A stretch of DNA of 64,000 bases from assembly GCA_943735955.1 (NCBI GenBank), contig OX030966.1:5270893-5334892 (forward strand), given 5' to 3'. Source of the stretch: Piscicola geometra. Taxonomy: Eukaryota; Annelida; Clitellata; Hirudinida; Piscicolidae. The notes under the pieces are model-generated. The model saw only the letters and a list, made by a program, of their open reading frames with translations. It was not told where the DNA came from and did no database searches. The translations under genes were made by a program, and so were the position numbers. This document shows positions 52,597-64,000 of this stretch, one piece after another (within the stretch, counting starts at the first letter, position 1; each line of letters starts with the position of its first letter).

Positions 52597-52630
52597 AAAG
52601 GCTTCAGCAAGTCTTGGTTAAGAACTGAAG

Positions 52631-55600
52631 ATGAAGCTGTCTTTCTCTGTGCTGATCTGTCTCGTCGCCGTTGCCCAAGCAGGTGAGAAGTCATTGATGA
52701 TTCATTAATCATTGATGATTCATTAATCATTGATGATTCATTAATCATTGAAATTGTTATATTTTATAATCCTCTAACTTGCAATCGTAGTGATTGCCTC
52801 GATCTTTCCTTCCGCAGGCGATTACAAAGTTTGTTACTTCACCAACTGGTCGCAGAACCGAACTGGCGCTGGCAAGTTCACGCTAGAAGATGTCGATCCC
52901 AGCCTCTGCTCCCACCTCGTCTTTGCCATCGCTAAAGTAAGCTCATTAAAAAGATTTTGATAAGTACTCAAGAGGTGTTTCAAAGGAACGTATTGAAAAC
53001 TATTTCTTAATGTTATAAAATAAATAAAATATATAAATAATATTTTTATATCTATATGTTCGGACACTCTTTATTCTAAGATACTTTTATCCAAACAACT
53101 ATTTTCTGTCAATATCAGACATTATTCATCACTATTATTAAAATAATGAAAATAATATTGTTAAAAATTAATTTTTAATGTGTTATAATAAAGAAGTTTT
53201 AAAATACAAAGAATAATTAATAAAAAAATCAATTTCTTTAGTATTTTCCGACCAAGAAAACTAAATTATTTTTTTTCAATACAGATATTTGCAAAATTAA
53301 ATTTTTGTTTATACAAATGTGTCAGAATATTTCGGCTTTTCACGGTATATTTTATAGTATGTTAAAAATAAAATTAAAAAAAGTATTAAATAAAAAGATG
53401 AAAAATTAAACCAACAATAAAATATAACTCTGTTCAAAACAGATGCAGGACAGTAAGCTGATAGCGGCCAGGGAGAGTGACGAAGGGATGACCGGATTGT
53501 GAGTGGAGGGAAAGGGTTGAATAGCGGTTCAAATAATCAAAGCTAAAATTGTTTAAAATAACTCATTTAATGAGTTTAAGTTGGAATTTGCATAAAAAAA
53601 GAATTATTTTAATACTCTATAAATTCTTATAAAAACTAATTCTTATATTAATTTATTGAAATTATTTATATATATATATTGATTTATTAAAAGTATTAGT
53701 TTCTAAATTGATTTATTGAAATTTATTGAATTTTTTAAATTTCTGTATCGATTTAATTAAAGTATTCGTTTCTATATTACTTTTTAAATTTTTATTTTCT
53801 ATATTTTCTTATTTAATGTATTAATAGTACTTTACTACTTTGAACTATAAGTATTTCAATACATTGAATTATAAAATTAAATGTAAAAACTCCCTAATTG
53901 AGGTACATGAAATTCAACGAATTGAAGAAGAAACAGCCAGACCTCAAGACTCTCTTATTCGTGGAGGGATCGAAGACACCAGCAAAAGAATTGACAAAAA
54001 CCTTGGCGTCAGCTGCAATGAGGAAAGCCTTCATCGAATCTTCCATCGAGATTCTGCAGAGGTATGGCTTCGATGGCATTCAGTTGGACTTCCAGAACCC
54101 TCGTTCGCAAGGGAGTGTTCCAATGGACAAGCTGAGGTATACTCTCCTTGTCAAAGTGAGTGGCTCTTGAATTTGAAGAAAGAGCGCTATAGAAATTGAT
54201 TTGAGTGATTGACTGATTGATTGATTGGCAAGTAAAGCTTCGTTGAAGCATCGAGCTGAAATTATAAATGTAGTGAAAAATTTACAATTTCTTTTTATGT
54301 CATTTTTTAACAATTTGAATAGCATTTTCAATTAAGTTTAAATATAAAATTTGAAAAAATAAGCTTCAAATTTATCTATCTCATATCGTAGCCATTGAAC
54401 ACTCATATAATTTTGTCCCTCAGGAGTTCAGAGACGAAATCACAGCTAGAAACTTGACGCTTCTGTTGACTGTCACGATGCCGGCTGTTCAAAAAATCAT
54501 CGACGATGGTTTCGAACCGTCAAAACTCAACAAGTTATCTCTTACACATTTCTAGGCGAACTTTCCATTTTTAATTCTATAGATTTCAGTTTCAATTTAT
54601 TTCGTTAACAAAAATTTTTTTAGTTTTTCAGATATTGTATAAAAAGCGTTAAAACGTTAAAAACAAAAAACATAAAAAGTTATACTTTCATTGCAACAAT
54701 TCATTGCAACCGATTCAAACCCATCAGGTACGTTGACTTTGTAGGTCTCATTTCATTCGATTTTAATGGTCCATGGAACTCAGTCACTGGATTCACCGCT
54801 CCATTGTATTCCACTCCTGGAGATAACCTCAACTTGGTAGCATTTGTCTTTTTCGTCTTTAATTACATGCTCAATGAAATATATTATTCTCAGATTGATT
54901 GATTGTTTGATTGATTGATTAATTAAATAATTAATTAATTAATTGATTACCTGAATCTTCATGAAATCATACGACTTCTCAGGATTGGGCGTCTAAGTAC
55001 GTGGTGTCATTGGGTTTGGACAAGTGTAAGTTGGTAGTTGGACTGGCTGCGTACGGAAGGTGAGACATTCATTCAGATGTGTTTTGAGCATATGTAGATT
55101 ATGCAGATAACCCATTAAAGGAAAAAATCCAATCCTAATTGTTTCATCTTTAGACTTTCCATCGATTTCAGACTTAAGTCTATCTCAGTACTAATAATCA
55201 ACACTATCCGAATAAAATTAAATTCAAATGTAAAATAAATAAATAATCAAATTATAAAAGTATTAAATATCCTATAACTTATAACTCATAGCTTATAGGC
55301 TATAAGCTTTACCTAAATGAAGCCCTGAAGAGTTTAAAAAGCGACCAAAATCATTTTTGTGTAAACCAAGAGTCAATATTATTAAATATTAATACATAGT
55401 AACTTCTTAATACATAATAAGTGATACTTCACCAGGTGCTTTAAGTTGGCCAATGCTAAAATCAACAAGCTTGGATCTCCCACCACTGGTCCTTGTCCTG
55501 CCGGAGAATTCACGAAAGAAGTTGGATTCATGTCACACTATGAAGTTAGTCAATGGAATTGGTTATTCAACTTTAACAAAACTTGTTAAAGAAATATATA

Positions 55601-56388
55601 TATTTCCGTTGATGGATTAACTGTTTTTTTGCTTCAATCCAGTTCAAGTAATTATTGTGGTAGTAAAAAAAGTTAAAAATTTCATTTATTCGCGCTGTTG
55701 AAAGAAAATTAAAACTTCAGATTTGTACATTTGCAAAACTGGCCTCAATGAGTTACAGCAGCCTTCACAAGGCATTCTACTTAACGCATGGAAAACTCTG
55801 GGTTAGCTACGAAAATGAAGGCAGCTTCAAAGCGAAGGCTAGTTCAACGTTTTTTGGCACAAAAGTTTATAAATTTTGGGATTTTAATAATTGTTTTGCA
55901 CTCACTAGTGAGTTTTATCATCAATTTGTTTTTAAATTCATAAATGTATATAAAAAACCTCAAATAAGTGTTGAAGTTTATATATTCAAAAAACTTGAAA
56001 ATACTTTGCAGAGAGATTACATTAAGTCTGAAGGTTACGGCGGATGGGGGGTTTGGTCTCTGGACCTTGATGATTTCACAGGTAACCAAAAGAAAAAAAA
56101 GACGTAGAATTGCAATTAAAAAAAGAAAATGATTTAGAAAATAAAAAATATAATCGAAAAATCAAAATATTTTTTTATTAAACAAATTATTTTGGAAAGT
56201 TATTGAATGACTAACGAAAGTTGAAAAAAAGATACTCTTTAATGAAATCATTGTTTCTTAAAAACGTATGAATCATATTTCCAAACCAAATCATAACTAC
56301 CACTTATCACAATGATTGGAAACTCATAGGTGGATTCTGCGGGGGCGAGAAATACCCACTGATGAAATCCTTGACTCCGGTATTATAA
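52631..56388 (+). CDS. Secreted GH18 chitinase-like protein, catalytically dead
   Basis: Glycoside hydrolase family 18 fold, probably a chitin- or glycan-binding secreted protein and not an enzyme. Exons: 52631–52682, 52818–52936, 53443–53498, 53903–54155, 54424–54533, 54728–54836, 54983–55059, 55436–55544, 55721–55837, 56012–56081 and 56330–56388, giving 376 aa with matching phases. The signal peptide MKLSFSVLICLVAVAQA is followed by GDYKVCYFTNWSQNR. The active-site motif, normally DGxDxDWE, reads DGIQLDFQ (about residues 133–140), so the catalytic Glu is Gln and the middle Asp is Gln. The usual GGW strand reads VEGSK. Later GH18 landmarks persist: SFDFNGPWN, VGLAAYGR, KSEGYGGWGVWSLDLDDF and the Cys-containing GGFCGGEKYPL. 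No CBM14 domain follows. The intron after 55837 starts with GC. AATAAA lies at 56,500–56,505. Confidence 0.9.
55838..56011 (+). other. Apparent GC–AG intron, in frame and stop-free
   Basis: Family spacing requires joining SFKAK to RDYIKSEG, which places the donor at AAG|GCTAGT and the acceptor at TTTGCAG|AGA. The 174-nt intron is 58 codons with no stop, so a retained form would still encode a protein. A GT alternative (GCTA|GTTCAA with acceptor GAGAG|ATTAC) is possible but fits the family less well. Confidence 0.55.
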
Positions 56389-56509
56389 AAATGATTGCTT
56401 TTTTGATTATAAACTGATAATCACTTTTTGAATATTGTAGTTCCGAGAATTTATAGAATATCATGAATATAACCTGTAAATATAAAGTCGAACATCTTAA
56501 ATAAATGAT

Positions 56510-57829
56510 AATTAAAATCAAATTTTTTATAAGGGACAATATTTATTAAAAAACTTATATTTAAAAATTCCTTTCACAGAAATGAAGAAGAAATAATTAG
56601 AAATAATTATAAGTTGGGTGGTGTTGGATTTAAATTAAGCCATCATTGCTACACTCTATTTTGTAATTCTAATTTTTCAGTTTTATGACATTAATAAAAA
56701 TTGTATTTAAAAACCCTTGTCAACATTCGATAATATACGAAGAGAAAAATGAAACTTACTTATTGTTTCCGAAATAAATTATTCAGTAAAAGTCAGATTT
56801 TTATTCATCGATTATTCACGAAATATATAATTGCTTTGTATAACGGAATTCAAAAATGTCTTTCCAGATCTTCGAATCAATGCCTAAATAAATGGTTGTA
56901 TCGAGACCGAATCACTGAAAATCCGCAGTTGATGTCACGAGCTTGTTAAGTTGCTTCTTTTTCAACTTGTTGAATTCCGCTGCTGGAAACTTTATACCTC
57001 TGACACTCTAAACGTTGAACCATAGTTTCTAATATTATATTTTTTCTGTATTGCGACCCCTTGCTAGAAAATAATGAAAGGGGAATCATTTCTTTCATGC
57101 CACTATAAAAAAAACATGGATCAGAATTTGTCCTCGCTCTTCAAGACATTTTCATGTCACAAATTGTAATATTTCTCCCAACACCTTATGTGGTTTTATG
57201 GATAAAAATATCTTTGTTTATTTAATGGAAGCATTGAATCAGATAATAAAAACATCATGTTTTCAATATACATATTTCTTTCCACTGTTTGATCCGTTAA
57301 ATGATACTTCACCGTATCTGATTGCACCTATCTTAATTCTATTGTATCATATAATGTATTGTTCCTAATACTAAAATTTAATTGTTTATTCGATTATTTT
57401 GCCTCAAAGCCATACAATTCAAACAAAAGACGTTCTTTTAATTTCTCAAAACCATCATCAGCAACGACCGCAACAACACAACGACCGCTCGCAGTCGCTG
57501 AGTGGTGGTAGTGGCCGCTAATGGAGTGGTGTCTGACACACTAGTTGAAATCTCAAACCTAAAATGACCTCTGTGCGTGATCAATCATGATCAATGGGGT
57601 GAATAGAAAGGAAATAAGTAACAAGAAAATAATGATAAGTAAAATAAATATATTCATACTAATAGAGATAACAGATATGATATGGTAGGAAGTATAGTAG
57701 GATCGAGGCCTGATGAGAATATTGCTTTGGTTTAATAAAGAGAAATAGCGAAGAAGATATAGGCAGTATTTCATCAAATCGAAAAAAAAGATCAAAAACA
57801 ATAATAATATTAATGAATCGAATGATTTA

Positions 57830-57876
<47 letters not shown>

Positions 57877-58600
57877 GGAATTAAATGATTTAAATAATAA
57901 TAATGAATTGAATGATTTAAATAATATTTGTAATGGCCATGATGATATTCACATTGAAATAAGGAACTGTTTCTAGGGCATCCGGAATTAAGAGGAGGCG
58001 GTGTAGATGTGGGAAGGCATCGTGCAGTTGAGAAAGTTCAAACAATTAAAAGTGAATTTATAACCGAAGAATAAGGCTTTGAGAATTTTTCATGTTCAAA
58101 TGGGAAGAAACAAAAGGTGAAATACTAGGCGATCGCTTGCTGAGAGCAACAAGCTGAGCTAGCACACAACCCTCAGTCTAGAGAAATGTAAACTTTGCTA
58201 CTACAATCAAGATGGCGATTAAAGAAAGATAGGAGAGAGGAGGAAGAAGGAGAGAGAAGGAAGAAGGAAGAGAAGAGGAAGATTGGAAGGTAGGAGAGAG
58301 AACTAAAGATAGAAAGAGACGAAGAACAAGAGCTAGAAAACTTTTGATTTTCGAAATTCAAATACAAATTGTTATTTTTCTTAATATAATTATTATTTTC
58401 ATTATTTCTATTGATATCGAAATGTCTCAAAAACACAACTTTTTACAAATTCAAAATGACGTCTTATTGAATATTCATGAGCCTATGAATTGATGATGAA
58501 TTTGTTTGCTACGTTGGTTTTAGTCGCTTTCTCGCTTGATCCGGGTGGGAACTGTGAATGGAAGAAAGTTAAGTTACTTTCTATATGTTAGTATCGTCAT
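56510..58600. other. Intergenic A/T-rich spacer
   Basis: No gene recognised. It contains an (AAT)n tract at about 57,832–57,876 with repeated GAATGATTTAAATAAT units nearby, and a GAAGAAGGAGAG purine block at about 58,220–58,330. Confidence 0.6.
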
Positions 58601-58679
58601 CCACTTTCTTAAATTCTTTCGCTACTTTTTCCACCTTCACCTTCCTTCCTACTCCACCCTCTTTCATTATCCCATCCCC

Positions 58680-58985
58680 TCTATATTTTTATTCCACTTA
58701 TTTCAACCCTCCACTCTCCAAACTTCCTTCATCAACCCTCCACTCTTCAACCTTCCCTCATCAACCCTCCTTCATCAACCCTCCACTCATCAACCCTCCC
58801 TCATCAACCCTCTCTCATCAACCCTCTTTCATCAACCCTCTCTCTTCAACCCTCTTTCATCAACCCTCTTTCATCAACCCTCCCTCATCAACCCTTTCAT
58901 CAACCTTCTCTCATCAACCCTCTCTCTTCACTCTTCCACTCCACTCAACCTTCCACTCAACCCTCCCTCCTCAACCCTCCACTTT
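58680..58985 (-). repeat. TCAACCCTC minisatellite in the SERCA 3'UTR
   Basis: CATCAACCCTC units of 11–12 bp lie directly after the SERCA stop. On the transcribed strand the 3'UTR is therefore purine-rich (GAGGGTTGATG). A poly(A) signal (TTTATT on plus) at 58,688–58,693 ends it after about 300 nt. Confidence 0.7.
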
Positions 58986-63755
<4,770 letters not shown>

Positions 63756-63904
63756 CTGTGGGAGAAGCATGAAGGTCTTGAGGACTTAACGCAAGGGAAC
63801 TGAATGACTATTTGAAAATAAAATTAAAACTTATTTTTCCTTCTAGCAGAATTACATTCACTGAGTTATAAATATTTAGATTCTACATTTAAAAAACTTT
63901 TATT

Positions 63905-64000
63905 ACCACTAACAACTACCACTTCTTCAAACAACCACCACTACCAACAACCACTACCAACCACCACTACCAACCACCACCACTACCAACCACCACCACC
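63905..64000. repeat. ACTACCAACCACC repeat at the window end
   Basis: CCACTACCAACCAC units lie in the SERCA intron and are cut by the end of the window. Confidence 0.8.

Noticed and set aside
55748..56107. Reading straight through 55,748–56,107 as one chitinase exon
   Set aside because: The frame is open, but the 58 extra residues fall between two adjacent conserved GH18 segments and are Phe/Lys/Tyr-rich, as translated A/T-rich intron would be. An intron fits family spacing exactly.

Overview
The window is animal (metazoan) nuclear DNA. It has spliced genes with GT–AG introns, GH18, SERCA, hnRNP A and Polycomb genes, tRNA-derived SINEs, a non-LTR retrotransposon and very abundant simple-sequence DNA. 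Gene content fits an invertebrate bilaterian; an annelid/leech-like lophotrochozoan is my guess, but nothing in the sequence proves the taxon.

Layout. 1–22,640: repeat-dominated DNA with no gene I can name. It holds (GT)n, (ATC/GAT)n, (ACT)n, (ATTC)n and (ATCC)n tracts, long minisatellites (15-, 12-, about 27- and 16-bp units), tRNA-derived SINEs, one CCAAT/E-box/GC-box cluster near 9.6–9.7 kb and a few weak exon-like islands. 22,651–34,337 (+): a giant polyhomeotic-like (PHC) gene, 12 coding exons assembled in one consistent frame (about 2,881 aa), ending in HD1, an FCS zinc finger and a SAM domain. 35,060–40,535 (+): a CCDC96/CFAP184-like coiled-coil axonemal gene, 11 exons, 646 aa. 40,896–43,294 (+): an hnRNP A/B-type RNA-binding protein, 9 coding exons, 312 aa, probably with spliced 3'UTR exons. 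44,576–48,163 (−): a ZCCHC7/Air-type protein with five zinc knuckles, 6 exons, 730 aa, convergent with the hnRNP gene. 48,591–48,955: a degenerate tandem repeat of about 114–127 bp. 49,084–50,795 (+): a 5'-truncated LINE of the CR1/L2 type. 52,631–56,388 (+): a secreted GH18 chitinase-like protein, 11 exons, 376 aa, whose catalytic motif is destroyed. 58,986–63,755 (−): the 3' eleven exons of a SERCA calcium pump, whose 5' part lies beyond the window.

Exon models were built by hand. For each gene the donor and acceptor phases agree and the total coding length is a multiple of three, which supports them, but individual sites could shift by a few bases. The genes do not form a pathway: chromatin silencing, ciliary motility, mRNA processing, nuclear RNA surveillance, an extracellular chitin-binding-type protein and ER calcium uptake. 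The noteworthy biology is (i) the expanded Q/N/T/S-rich polyhomeotic with microsatellite-like coding exons and a frame-neutral cassette exon just before its zinc finger, (ii) a GH18 pseudoenzyme with an apparent GC–AG intron that would stay in frame if retained, (iii) an hnRNP A gene whose stop codon lies 62 nt before a 3'UTR splice donor, and (iv) zinc-knuckle repeats cut by introns.
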